A DNA stretch of 64,000 nt from JAFGCL01 sp964492335. Its GTDB lineage: Bacteria > Chloroflexota > Dehalococcoidia > UBA2247 > RBG-13-53-26. The notes under the pieces are model-generated. The model ran no database searches, was not told the DNA's origin, and saw only the letters and a list, made by a program, of their open reading frames with translations. Below, piece after piece: positions 1 to 8,550 of the stretch. The first letter of the stretch is position 1. Each line of letters begins with the position of its first letter. Where the stretch lies: assembly GCA_964492335.1 (NCBI GenBank), contig CAZBJX010000006.1, positions 28,181 through 92,180 of the forward strand, written 5' to 3'. Made by a program: the position numbers and the translations under genes.

Positions 1-1
1 G

Positions 2-607
2 GACATGGGCCGGGCATTCCTGGAGTACGACCGGCAGAAGGGCGGCTTCCGGAACCTGCCCATATTCGCCGTCATGGACCAGGGGTTCCGGGACATGTTC
101 CCCTTCGCCGGGCTCAAGCGGGGCGGCACCGAGGTGAACGATCTGGTCAAGAGGGGGGATACCCTGAAGGCCCTGGCCGAGACCATCGGCATCTCCGGCG
201 ACAACCTGAGCCAGACCGTCGACCGGTTCAACCGCTTCGCGCGGGAGGGCAAGGACCCGGACTTCCATCGCGGCGAAAGCGCCTACGACCTGCGCTGGGC
301 GGAGGCCATCTTCCCCAACCGCGGCCCCATGGCGGTGCTGGGCCCGCTGGAGAAGCCGCCGTTCTATGCCGTGAAGCTGGAGCTGACCACGGCCGGCAAC
401 CTGGGCGGGCTGGTGATCAACACCCATGCCCAGGTGATAGACGTGCGCGGCGAGGTCATCCCGGGGCTCTACGGGACCAGCAACACCACCGCCATGCTGC
501 CGCTGGGGTATCACTACGACAGCGGGGCGGCGCAGGGCAAGAGCATGGTGTTCGGCTACGTGGCAGCCAACCACATGGCGGGCAGCGGGCAGCAGCCCCG
601 GAAGTGA
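2..607 (+). CDS. FAD-dependent oxidoreductase, fumarate reductase/3-ketosteroid dehydrogenase-like (C-terminal part)
   Basis: The reading frame is open from the left edge, so the N-terminus with the FAD-binding GxGxxG is outside the window. The visible 201 residues match the C-terminal half of the FAD_binding_2 family (fumarate reductase, 3-ketosteroid-delta1-dehydrogenase, urocanate reductase): a capping-domain stretch (NLSQTVDRFNRFAREGKDPD) followed by the conserved end with GLVINTHAQVID, GLYGTSNTT and a final Gly/Ala-rich FAD-contacting segment (GAAQGKSMVFGYVAANHM). Such enzymes add or remove hydrogen across an activated C-C bond. The substrate cannot be read from this part. It precedes an Fe-S protein gene by 67 nt on the same strand and lies next to three OYE-type reductases, which suggests a role in catabolism of cyclic or unsaturated acids. 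The family is clear; the function is open. Confidence 0.85.
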   Translation, partial: DMGRAFLEYDRQKGGFRNLPIFAVMDQGFRDMFPFAGLKRGGTEVNDLVKRGDTLKALAETIGISGDNLSQTVDRFNRFAREGKDPDFHRGESAYDLRWAEAIFPNRGPMAVLGPLEKPPFYAVKLELTTAGNLGGLVINTHAQVIDVRGEVIPGLYGTSNTTAMLPLGYHYDSGAAQGKSMVFGYVAANHMAGSGQQPRK

Positions 608-674
608 GCGCCGGGGGCAGAGTGAACGATGCAGGCGCGCCAGAGCGCGCCGGTGAAACGGGAGGGCACCAGCT

Positions 675-1739
675 ATGGCGGCACACGAAGCTTATGTGAA
701 ACTGGCGGAGCTGTCGGGACACAAGGACTCAGAGATCCTGCACCGGATCCTGGAGACGGCCATGAAGCCGGAGGAGGCCTACTTCCTGCTGGCGCTGCCG
801 GCCTCCAATACCGACCTGGCGGCCAGGTTCAAGATGACCGAGAAGGAGGTCGAGGACGAGCTGCTCCAACTGGCCCGGCGGGGCCTGGTGGTGACCTCGC
901 GCAAGGGCATCCGCTTCCCCCGGGACCTGGGGACGCTGCACGACAACATCCTGGCCAGCGTGCCGGAGCTCATACCGGAGGGGATGGGCCAGCTGTGGAT
1001 GGACCTGTACGATGAGGGCTGGTGGAAGGAGATCGTGGCCGGCCTGACCCAGCTGCCCGTCCCGGCCCTGCGGGTCATCATGCCCATGAAGGCCATGCCG
1101 GCCGGCTTCCAGCCCCTGCCTCACGAGAGCGCCGAGGCGATCATCATGGCGCACAAGGACCTCATCAGCATCCGGCGCTGCTGCTGCCGGGTGGGGATGC
1201 AGTCGTGCCGACAGGGGGAGTGCCATCACCCCACATTCACCTGCACCCAGTTCGGGCGGAGGGCGGAATACGACCTGTACCGTGGTAGCGGCACGAGAGT
1301 CTCGGCGGATGAGGCTATCGCCGTCCACCATCAGGCCACTGAAGCGGGCCTGACTCCCACGGTGACCAACATCTCCGCCATGCAGAGCCTGGAGTTCATC
1401 TGCTACTGCTGCACCGACGCCTGCCTGGTGTTCCACCCCCTCCTGCGGGGAGACAAGGTCATGGCGGCCGTGCGGCCCAGCCGCTTCCTACCCCGGGTCG
1501 ATGAGAAGCTCTGCCGCGAGGGGTGCCAGGAGTGCGTGCAGGTCTGCGGCTTCGGCGCCATCGAGATCAAGAGCGGCCCGGGCGGCAAGGGGCAGGTGGC
1601 CGTGATCAACAAGGAGAAATGCGTGGGCTGCGGGCTGTGCGCCATCAAGTGCGGGCCCGGGGCCATCGTCATGGAACTGGTGCATCCCCCGGAATTCATC
1701 CCGGAGACGCTCACCGGCCCGTCATCCATCGTTCATTAG
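675..1739 (+). CDS. 4Fe-4S protein with winged-helix-like N-terminus
   Basis: A 354-residue protein. Residues about 30-85 look like a winged helix (TDLAARFKMTEKEVEDELLQLARRG), a fold often seen in reductase-associated Fe-S proteins. The middle holds unusual cysteine clusters, RRCCCRVGMQSC and later ICYCCTDAC. The C-terminus carries a two-cluster ferredoxin domain: CREGCQECVQVCGFGAI and CVGCGLCAIKCGPGAIV. It probably passes electrons to a flavoprotein such as the oxidoreductase just upstream. The ATG at 675 has a GGGAGG Shine-Dalgarno sequence a few bases upstream. The extra cysteines between the HTH-like part and the ferredoxin domain could bind a further cluster. The electron-transfer role is inferred; DNA binding is not excluded. 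Confidence 0.75.
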   Translation: MAAHEAYVKLAELSGHKDSEILHRILETAMKPEEAYFLLALPASNTDLAARFKMTEKEVEDELLQLARRGLVVTSRKGIRFPRDLGTLHDNILASVPELIPEGMGQLWMDLYDEGWWKEIVAGLTQLPVPALRVIMPMKAMPAGFQPLPHESAEAIIMAHKDLISIRRCCCRVGMQSCRQGECHHPTFTCTQFGRRAEYDLYRGSGTRVSADEAIAVHHQATEAGLTPTVTNISAMQSLEFICYCCTDACLVFHPLLRGDKVMAAVRPSRFLPRVDEKLCREGCQECVQVCGFGAIEIKSGPGGKGQVAVINKEKCVGCGLCAIKCGPGAIVMELVHPPEFIPETLTGPSSIVH

Positions 1740-1761
1740 CGGGACGTCCGGCGCGCCGGCC

Positions 1762-2283
1762 TCATGGCGCCGCCCGCGCGCGGTCACGGCAGCGCCGGAC
1801 GATGCCGCGCAGCGCTGCTGCTGCTGCGGCCGCTCCGGTGGCCCCGGCCTCCAGGGCGGCCACGGTGGCGGCCACCTCCTCTTCGATGCCGAGCGGCGCC
1901 AGCCAGCTCCTGTCCCCGATCTTGAGCGGGGGCTCGATGAAGATGCCCAGGCCCCAACCCCGCCGCAGCGCCTCGGAGATCTCCACCGCCGGCTTGTTGA
2001 GCAGGGCGCGCTCTTCGGCGCTGAGCGCCTCGCTCTCCAGGATGCGTTCGCAGAAGTAGAGGCGGCACTTGGCCGGACGGAACTCGAATATGGGGCAAGC
2101 GGAGAAGCGCGGGGAGTAGAGCTCGCACCCGATGCGGCGGCAGCACTCGCCGCCGCAGTCCCCGCAGATACCCCCGGCATGCCGGCCCAGCATGCGAACG
2201 GCCCCGGCGGCCTGAGCTCCGAAGCCGGCCTCGAACTCGGCGTCGGTGTAGAAGACCCGTGGATGACTGCTCGGCGCCTGCAT
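1762..2283 (-). CDS. YkgJ-type cysteine cluster protein
   Basis: A 173-residue protein with a dense cysteine group in its first half: CGDCGGECCRRIGCEL, then ACPIFEFRPAKCRLYFC. This resembles the zinc/iron-chelating YkgJ family, whose biochemical role is generally unknown. The start is set at the ATG giving MQAPSSHPRVFY; an in-frame extension upstream only covers the terminator-like hairpin and has no homology character. The C-terminal third is Ala-rich and low in complexity. It is on the same strand as the OYE gene ending at 2361, 77 nt away, with a strong inverted repeat in between, so it may be transcribed separately. Confidence 0.6.
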   Translation of the reverse strand: MQAPSSHPRVFYTDAEFEAGFGAQAAGAVRMLGRHAGGICGDCGGECCRRIGCELYSPRFSACPIFEFRPAKCRLYFCERILESEALSAEERALLNKPAVEISEALRRGWGLGIFIEPPLKIGDRSWLAPLGIEEEVAATVAALEAGATGAAAAAAALRGIVRRCRDRARAAP

Positions 2284-2305
2284 GGCCCCAATACCTCGTC
2301 CAACG

Positions 2306-2343
2306 ATCGGGAGGGCCCGATATCGCGCTCGAGCCCTCCCGAT
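2306..2343 (-). terminator. Inverted repeat, probable terminator of the minus-strand OYE operon
   Basis: Perfect 11-bp arms (ATCGGGAGGGC at 2306-2316, its complement at 2333-2343) with a 16-nt loop, lying between the stop of the OYE gene at 2361 and the YkgJ-type gene at 2283. There is no clear U-tract on either side, so it is either a factor-assisted terminator or an attenuator. Confidence 0.5.
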
Positions 2344-2360
2344 ATTGATCTGGGAAGTCG

Positions 2361-4481
2361 CTATATCTTCATGCCGATCCGGGCGCCGTCCTCGATGGCC
2401 CCCAGTATCAGGCGGACATCGGCGCAGTCGCCGGCCTGGTAGAGCTCCGGCAGCTGGCCTTCCAGCGCCTGGTAGAGCCCCGGGTTGTTCTTGATGCCCT
2501 CGGCGATGACCACTGTATCGCACTCGATGGTCCGGGCCTTCTTCTCCTTGTCGGTGAAGACCACGCCCTTCTCGGTGAACTTCCCGTACACGGCCTTGTT
2601 GTGCATGACGACGCCGTGCCGGCGCAGCTGGCCTAGGACCCTCCAGCGTCTGGCGATGGACATCTCCGGCGCCATCGATCTCTCGGTGGAGACCACGGTC
2701 ACCTTCCGGCCCCTTTCCACCAGGAACTCGGCCAGCTCCACGGCCACCAAGTCGCCGCCGATGACCACCACGTTCCTGCCCACGGGCATCCAGCGGCGGG
2801 TGAGCGCGGCTGCCTGCGAGGGTCTCAGGCGCTGCAGCACCGGCTTGGCCAGCGGCAGCCCCAGCTTCATCCACCAGGCCATCTTGCCGGAGTGGTCCCG
2901 CCCGTTCATCATCTCCCGGAGGTCCTTGCCGGTCATCACATTGCGCCGCTCGTCGCCGGGGATCCGGGGCGCGTCGATGTTGGGCCCGACGGCCACGATG
3001 GTCACGTCGTGCCCGGCCGCCTTGATGGACTCCGGGGTGACCTCCACCCCCATCCTGATGTCGATGGGCAGCTTCTTCATCTGCGCCACCATCCAGTCCA
3101 GCAGGGCCTCGTTGTCCTCGCTGACCACCGAGGCGAAGACCAGCGAGCCGCCCAGACGCTTGTTCTTCTCGTAGAGGGTCACCTTGTGACCGCGCAGGGC
3201 CGCGATGCGGGCGGCCTCCATCCCGGCCGGGCCGCTGCCGATGACGGCCACGCTGCGGGGCTTCTGGGCCGCCGAGGACCGGAACTCGGCCTCCCGGCCG
3301 CAGGCCACGTTCACGGAGCAGATGGTGGAGCTGTCCTCGACGTGAGCGCTGGCGCACTCGTAGCAGCGGATGCACGGCCGCGCGTCGTCCCTCCTGCCCG
3401 CGGCCAGCTTGTTGGGCAGCTCGGGGTCGGCCAGCAGGGGCCGGCCCATGGCGATGAAGTCGGCCTTGCCCAGGCGCAGCATCTCCTCACCCAGCTCCGG
3501 GCTGATGCGGCCCACCGCTATCACCGGTATCCTGACGGCCTGCTTGACGTTCCAGGCGTCGGCCACCAGGCGGCCGGGCAGGTAGGGGATCGGGGCGTCG
3601 ATGAAGGTGGTGGGGACGGGCCCGTAGCCGCTGACGTGGATGGCGTCGACCCCGGCCTCCTGCAGCATGACGGCCAGCGCCCGGCTGTCTGCCGGGGCGA
3701 TGCCCCCCTCGATCTCCCATTCCCGGCCGTCGATGCGGCACCAGACGGGGTAGTCCCGGCCCACCTTCTCCCTGATGGCCTCTATGATCTCCAGCAGGAA
3801 GCGGGCGCGGTTGGCCAGCTCGCCGCCGTACTGGTCGGTCCGCCGGTTGGCGCTGGGGGACAGGAAGGAGTCTATGAGGTAGCCGTGGGCGGCATGGACC
3901 TCCACCCCGTCGAAGCCGCTCGCCCGGGCCCGCTCCGCGGCCCGGGCGAAGAGGGCCACGTAGTGCGGTATCTCCTCGAGGGCCAGCGCCCTGGTCTTGA
4001 AATCCTTGGGCATCTTGCTGAACCGCTGCGCCATCCGCACGATTTCCTCGAGGTTCATGTCCGCGGCCGCATTGGCGTCGGCGGCCGCCATCTCCGAGGC
4101 GGTCACCGGCTGAACGGCCAGGCACACGTCCACCGTGGCTATCTTGCCCGCGTGCTGCAGCTGTGCTGCGATCCTGGCGCCGTGCCGGTGCACCGCCTCG
4201 GTCAACTCCCTGAGGCCCGGAATGTGCCTGTCGTCCGCGATAGACAGCTGCTCCGTCTCGCAGCGGCCCCCGGTGGGATCGACCGAGAGCACCCCCGGTA
4301 TGATGAGGCCGGCCCCACCCCTGGCGCGCTCCTCGTAGTAGTCCTTGAGGCGCTGGGTTACCATGCCTTCGTCGGTGGCATAGCCGGTCCCCATGGGGGC
4401 CATGATGATGCGGTTGCGCAGCTCCATCCGGCCGATGCGGCCGGGCTCCAGAAGCTTGGCATACCCTGGATCAGTAGCCAT
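2361..4481 (-). CDS. NADH:flavin oxidoreductase / 2,4-dienoyl-CoA reductase-like enzyme
   Basis: A 706-residue three-part enzyme of the FadH/2-enoate reductase type. Residues about 10-350 form an OYE-like FMN TIM barrel (LLEPGRIGRMELRNRIIMAPMG, HAAHGYLIDSFLSP, YGGELANRARF). A Cys cluster follows (CIRCYECASAHVEDSSTIC) for one 4Fe-4S, and then an FAD/NAD(P) domain opening with GSGPAGMEAARIAALRG. It transfers hydride from NAD(P)H through FAD and Fe-S to FMN to reduce an activated double bond. The start is the ATG at 4481, with GGGAGA seven bases upstream; the longer in-frame extension lacks homology. It is the last gene of the FAH-OYE-OYE run on the minus strand. The natural substrate is unknown. 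Confidence 0.88.
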   Translation of the reverse strand: MATDPGYAKLLEPGRIGRMELRNRIIMAPMGTGYATDEGMVTQRLKDYYEERARGGAGLIIPGVLSVDPTGGRCETEQLSIADDRHIPGLRELTEAVHRHGARIAAQLQHAGKIATVDVCLAVQPVTASEMAAADANAAADMNLEEIVRMAQRFSKMPKDFKTRALALEEIPHYVALFARAAERARASGFDGVEVHAAHGYLIDSFLSPSANRRTDQYGGELANRARFLLEIIEAIREKVGRDYPVWCRIDGREWEIEGGIAPADSRALAVMLQEAGVDAIHVSGYGPVPTTFIDAPIPYLPGRLVADAWNVKQAVRIPVIAVGRISPELGEEMLRLGKADFIAMGRPLLADPELPNKLAAGRRDDARPCIRCYECASAHVEDSSTICSVNVACGREAEFRSSAAQKPRSVAVIGSGPAGMEAARIAALRGHKVTLYEKNKRLGGSLVFASVVSEDNEALLDWMVAQMKKLPIDIRMGVEVTPESIKAAGHDVTIVAVGPNIDAPRIPGDERRNVMTGKDLREMMNGRDHSGKMAWWMKLGLPLAKPVLQRLRPSQAAALTRRWMPVGRNVVVIGGDLVAVELAEFLVERGRKVTVVSTERSMAPEMSIARRWRVLGQLRRHGVVMHNKAVYGKFTEKGVVFTDKEKKARTIECDTVVIAEGIKNNPGLYQALEGQLPELYQAGDCADVRLILGAIEDGARIGMKI

Positions 4482-4584
4482 GGTCAATCTCCCTTCAGCT
4501 TTCTCTGTCGCTTGCCCTTGGTAACCGTCAGCCGCCTTGCGGCGGCGGCCCATCCCGTATCCGGCATCCCCCGTCTCCGCCTCA

Positions 4585-6606
4585 TCAGATCCTGCATCCC
4601 GCGTCGTAGCCGGTGGCGATGGCGGCCATGATGGTCCCCTGCTCCCGATCGTCGACGCCAGCGGCGTCCCCCACTATCCTGACCTCTATGTTCTTTGCTT
4701 CCGCCACCTCGGCCAGGAAGACGTTGGGCCTCCTCTCGCCGGCCAGCACGATGGTGTCTATCCCGGGCAGCTTCTGCCTTGCGGCGGCGCCCGCCGGGGG
4801 CTGGCCGGCGCCTGCCGGCGTCCGGCCGGAGGCCACCACCCAGACCTCGCCCCCGGGAAGGATCTCCACCTTGGCCACCTTCTTGTACTGCTTCACGCCT
4901 TTGGCCGCCAGCCGCGACATCAGGTAGCGCCGGTCATTGGTGGCCAGCTTCGTGGCGAAATGAGGACCGGCCTCCACCACGTACACGGCCTTGCCCTGCT
5001 CGGCCAGGTAGTGGGCCGTCTGCATCCCTATCTGGTCGCCGCCCACCACCAGCACCGTGTCTGCGGTGGCCCGGCGGTCCTCCAGCAGCTCGTCCACGGT
5101 CATCAGGTCGATCTGCCCGATGTGTTCCAGGCCTTCCACGAACCCCAGGGAGGCCTCAGGCAGGCTGCCGGTGGCCAGCACCAGGACATCCGGCCGGAGC
5201 CGGTCCAGCAACTCCCCGTCGACCAGCGTGTTCAAGCGGACCTCCACCCCCAGCCGGTGCAGTTGCCGCTCATACCAGGGGAGGATGTCCGCCATCTCCA
5301 CCCTTTCGGGTATCATGGCCGCCAGGCGCAGCTGCCCGCCCACGTGTCCCCTGCCTTCGCACAGCGTCACCCGGTGGCCGGCAAAGGCCGCCCTCCTGGC
5401 CGCCTCCAGCCCGGCCACCCCGGCCCCCGCCACCAGCACCCGCCGGGGCGAGCCGCTCTTCTCGCCCGCCACTTCCCGGAGGGCGTGCTCCCGCCCCACC
5501 CGAGGGTTGACGGCGCAGCTGGCCGCGGCGTGGCGGAAGATCCCTTCGATGCAGCCCAGGCACTCGGCCAGGCAGGGCCGGATGTCGGCCAGGTTGCCTT
5601 TCCTGGCCTTCTCCACCAGCTCCGGGTCGGCCAGCTGGGCCCGGGCCATGCAGACGAAGTCGGCCTGGCCGTCCCTGACGATGCGGTCGGCCATGGCGGG
5701 GTCCTTGATCCGCCCCACCGTGCCCACGGGGATGGAAACGTGCTTCTTGACCTCCTCGGCGAACCTGATGAAGGCCCCCTGGGGCTCGTACATGGGGGCA
5801 ATGTTGACCTGTATGGTGCCGTACGAGAAGCCGCCCTGGGTGATATTGAGGTAGTCTACCCCTTCCTGCTCCAGGATGGGCGCCAGGCGGCAGAGCTCGG
5901 GCAGCTGCCATCCGCCCTCGCCGATGAAGTCGTCGCCACCGAGCCGCACGCCCACCGGGGTCTCCGCCCCCACCCTGCTCCTCACCTCGCGGACCACCTC
6001 CAGCAGGAAGCGGACCCTGTTCTCGAAGGGCCCCCCGTACTCGTCGGTGCGCTGGTTGTAGCGCGGCGTGAGGAACTCGTTGATGAGGTAGGCATGCGCG
6101 CCGTGGACCTCGATGAAGTCGAAGCCGATGCCGATGCAGCGCTGCGCAGCCAGCCCGAAGGCGTGGACGAACTCCCGGATTTCCTCGCGGGTGGCGGCCG
6201 TGGTGGGGCCTATCTCTGTGCCCGGCGGGCGTTCCGAGGGGACGATCGCCAGGGCGGGGAGGTGCCCCAGGCCGCAATGGGTAAGCTGCGCGCCGAAGGG
6301 GACCTCATGCTGGTGCACCGCCCTGACCAGGCCCTCCAGGCTGGGCAGCATGCTCTCGTCAGAAACCAGCAGCATGTGGACGGTGGCCGGGTCGGCGATG
6401 CCCGTGGGGTGGACGGCCATGGCGGGAGACACGATCATCCCCGGCCGGCTCCGGGCCCTTTCGACCAGAAAGGCGATGAACTCCTCCGTCACCCGGCCCT
6501 CGTCGTCTATGCCGAAGCTGGGGTCCATCCCCGGCACGACGATGCGGTTGGCCAGCTGCATGGAGCCTATCTTCAGCGGCTGGAAGACGTGCCTCAGTCT
6601 CTCCAA
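4585..6606 (-). CDS. NADH:flavin oxidoreductase / 2,4-dienoyl-CoA reductase-like enzyme (second copy)
   Basis: A 673-residue paralogue of the adjacent enzyme with the same OYE barrel (FQPLKIGSMQLANRIVVPGM, HGAHAYLINEFLTP, YGGPFENRVRF), a Cys cluster (CLAECLGC ... SC) and a C-terminal FAD/NAD(P) domain (VAGAGVAGLEAARRAAFAG). The start is chosen as TTG at 6606 because GAGGAG stands six bases upstream and it falls 10 nt after the stop of the FAH-family gene, which indicates an operon. Sequence divergence from both other copies in the window suggests different substrates rather than recent duplication. A segment around residues 600-640 (RTPAGAGQPPAGAAARQKL) is a low-complexity insertion. Confidence 0.87.
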   Translation of the reverse strand: MERLRHVFQPLKIGSMQLANRIVVPGMDPSFGIDDEGRVTEEFIAFLVERARSRPGMIVSPAMAVHPTGIADPATVHMLLVSDESMLPSLEGLVRAVHQHEVPFGAQLTHCGLGHLPALAIVPSERPPGTEIGPTTAATREEIREFVHAFGLAAQRCIGIGFDFIEVHGAHAYLINEFLTPRYNQRTDEYGGPFENRVRFLLEVVREVRSRVGAETPVGVRLGGDDFIGEGGWQLPELCRLAPILEQEGVDYLNITQGGFSYGTIQVNIAPMYEPQGAFIRFAEEVKKHVSIPVGTVGRIKDPAMADRIVRDGQADFVCMARAQLADPELVEKARKGNLADIRPCLAECLGCIEGIFRHAAASCAVNPRVGREHALREVAGEKSGSPRRVLVAGAGVAGLEAARRAAFAGHRVTLCEGRGHVGGQLRLAAMIPERVEMADILPWYERQLHRLGVEVRLNTLVDGELLDRLRPDVLVLATGSLPEASLGFVEGLEHIGQIDLMTVDELLEDRRATADTVLVVGGDQIGMQTAHYLAEQGKAVYVVEAGPHFATKLATNDRRYLMSRLAAKGVKQYKKVAKVEILPGGEVWVVASGRTPAGAGQPPAGAAARQKLPGIDTIVLAGERRPNVFLAEVAEAKNIEVRIVGDAAGVDDREQGTIMAAIATGYDAGCRI

Positions 6607-6616
6607 GGCTTGCTCC

Positions 6617-7402
6617 TCAGTCGTGGTCCACCACGTAGTTGCGCAATGTGCCGATCTTCTCGATCTTGATCTCGACGACATCGCCGGGCCTCATCGGGCC
6701 GATGCCGGACGGCGTTCCGGTGGCGATGACGTCCCCCGGCAGCAGGGTCATGATGCAGGATACGAAGCTGACGATCTGGTCCACGCCGAAGATGAGGTCG
6801 CTGGTGCGCGCCGACTGGCGCAGTTCCCCATTGACGAAGGACTCCACGGCCAGGTCTTCGGGATCGGCCTCGATCTCGATCCACGGGCCTATCGGCGCGA
6901 AGGTGTCGTGCCCCTTGGCCCTGGTCCACTGCCCATCTGACTTCTGAGAGTACCGCTCCGACACGTCGTTGAAGCAGGTGTATCCCAGGACGTATCGCCT
7001 GGCCTGTTCCCGCGTGACCCCCCGGGCCTGCCGGCCGATGACCACGGCCAGCTCCGCCTCGTAGTCCACCCGGCGCCGGTCCTGCCGGGGCAGGACGATC
7101 CGGTCCTCCGGCCCGATGACCGCCGTGGGGGGCTTGAGGAAGAGGAGCGGAACAGCAGGAATAGGCAGGCCCGTTTCGATGGCGTGGCTGCGGTAGTTGA
7201 CCCCCAGGCAGACGATCTTGGAAGGGGTGCAGGGGGCCAGCAGCTTCACCTCGTCCAGGCGGTGCTCCCGGCCGTCGAGCTGGTACTGCAACCCGTGCTG
7301 GCGGCGGGATGAAAACGGGCTGTTTTGGAAGGCCCAGACATGGTCGCCATCGATCATCCCGTACCGCGGCCGGCCGCCGCTCCTGAAGCGTACGATGCGC
7401 AA
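6617..7402 (-). CDS. Fumarylacetoacetate hydrolase (FAH) family protein
   Basis: A 261-residue protein beginning MRIVRFRSGGRPRYG, typical of FAH-fold hydrolases/isomerases such as 2-hydroxyhepta-2,4-diene-1,7-dioate isomerase and acylpyruvate hydrolase. The metal-site region is visible as RVDYEAELAVVIG, followed by GYTCFNDVSER and the conserved KGHDTFAPIGPW. The family hydrolyses or isomerises ring-cleavage products and 1,3-diketones using Mg2+. TTG at 7402 is preferred over the in-frame TTG at 7420 because GGGAGG lies five bases before it and family members start at this residue. It is the first gene of a minus-strand operon with two OYE-type reductases, which places the block in degradation of a cyclic or unsaturated acid. 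The exact substrate is not readable. Confidence 0.85.
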   Translation of the reverse strand: MRIVRFRSGGRPRYGMIDGDHVWAFQNSPFSSRRQHGLQYQLDGREHRLDEVKLLAPCTPSKIVCLGVNYRSHAIETGLPIPAVPLLFLKPPTAVIGPEDRIVLPRQDRRRVDYEAELAVVIGRQARGVTREQARRYVLGYTCFNDVSERYSQKSDGQWTRAKGHDTFAPIGPWIEIEADPEDLAVESFVNGELRQSARTSDLIFGVDQIVSFVSCIMTLLPGDVIATGTPSGIGPMRPGDVVEIKIEKIGTLRNYVVDHD

Positions 7403-7555
7403 GCTCACCTCCCTGGCCAACTAACCGCGACGGCCGTGTCTCCCGGTCCGGCGTGCATGCATGATGTTGACTCGGAAGCAATTGTGTGACAGAATACACT
7501 TGTCCAGATGTAAAGGATTATAGCATCCAGCGTAGCCAGATGCAAGAGAGCAGGC

Positions 7556-8542
7556 GTGACAAAAGAGCCATCTGTATCCAAGCGCATTGATCTCAGTGAC
7601 CTGGACCTGCGGCTCATCAGGCTGCTGGAGTCCGACTCGCGGAGCACCCAGTCGGGGCTGGCGGCCAAGCTGGGCATCAGCCGCCCCACGGTGGGCGCCG
7701 TCATGCAGAAGCTGACGGAGGCCCGGGTGATACGGCCGGTGTGCCTGGCAGACCACGTGGCCCTGGGGTACACGGACAGCGTGGTCTTCGGCATCAACAC
7801 CATGCCGGGGAAGATGCTCAAGGTGGCCGGGGCCCTGGCATCCATGGCCCCCGTTCACTGGGTCGCCGTCTGCGCCGGGCCCTTCGACATCATGGCCTGG
7901 GGCCTCTTCAAGGGGAGGGGCGAGGTGCTGGAGTTCCTGACAGGCGAGCTGGGCAGGGTGCGGGGCATGTCGCGGTTCGAGACGGTGATGTGCCAGGAGG
8001 TCAAGATATCCCCGGCGCTCCTCTCCGCGGACGAGGGCTACCGGCCGGGCGGGAGGCAGGTCCCGCTGGACCGGCTGGACGTGGCCCTCATCGGCACGCT
8101 GCAGCGGGACAGCCAGCAGACCGCCGCCGACCTGGCCCTGAAGCTGCGCACCAGCAAGCCCACCATCCTGCGCCGGATGAAGCGGCTCCATGACGAGGGC
8201 GTCATCAGGCTGGTGACCATGGTCGATCCCCGGGCCCTGGGATACAGCCTGGTGGTCTCCTCGGGCCTCAAGGTGGCCCCCGACAGGATCGACGAGGTGG
8301 TGGAGGCGGTGGGGAACCACCGCAGCGTGCACAGTGTGGCGCTGTGCACCGGGCGGTACGACGTGCTGGCCTGGATGATCTTCCGGGACCGGCCGGAGAT
8401 GATGGACGTGCTGAGCGGCCAGCTGGGCAAGATCCATGGCATCAGGAGCATGGAGACCGTCACCTGTCTGAAGATAGTGAAGGCTTCGTTCATGTACGTG
8501 AACTGGCAAGGGGATCTCTGGGAGAGTCTGAAGGAGGAGTGA
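7556..8542 (+). CDS. Tandem-domain Lrp/AsnC family transcriptional regulator
   Basis: A 328-residue chain holding two complete Lrp units in a row. Residues about 12-60 are an AsnC HTH (LDLRLIRLLESDSRSTQSG, then GISRPTVGAVMQKL), followed by a RAM/ligand domain. A second HTH begins near residue 180 (LDVALIGTLQRDSQQTAADL, KPTILRRMKRL) with a second RAM domain. Ordinary Lrp proteins are about 150-160 residues, so this is a covalent dimer. The start is GTG at 7556. It is divergent from the FAH-OYE operon and directly upstream of another OYE gene (8-nt gap), which makes it the likely local regulator responding to a pathway metabolite. A second protein of this build occurs at 16390-17358. Confidence 0.85.
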   Translation: MTKEPSVSKRIDLSDLDLRLIRLLESDSRSTQSGLAAKLGISRPTVGAVMQKLTEARVIRPVCLADHVALGYTDSVVFGINTMPGKMLKVAGALASMAPVHWVAVCAGPFDIMAWGLFKGRGEVLEFLTGELGRVRGMSRFETVMCQEVKISPALLSADEGYRPGGRQVPLDRLDVALIGTLQRDSQQTAADLALKLRTSKPTILRRMKRLHDEGVIRLVTMVDPRALGYSLVVSSGLKVAPDRIDEVVEAVGNHRSVHSVALCTGRYDVLAWMIFRDRPEMMDVLSGQLGKIHGIRSMETVTCLKIVKASFMYVNWQGDLWESLKEE

Positions 8543-8550
8543 GCAGGCCA

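Noticed and set aside
2892..4631. Long open frame of 579 codons on the plus strand opposite the first OYE gene.
   Set aside because: It is a mirror of a GC-rich coding gene; composition is His/Pro/Gly-rich without any domain, whereas the opposite strand has clear OYE motifs.
4537..6669. Open frame of 710 codons on the plus strand.
   Set aside because: Opposite to the second OYE gene; same kind of antisense shadow.
7467..7500. Promoter and GTGT-N8-ACAC operator upstream of the first tandem Lrp gene.
   Set aside because: The arms are only four bases and the -10 is poor; no equal of the clear palindrome found at 17435.
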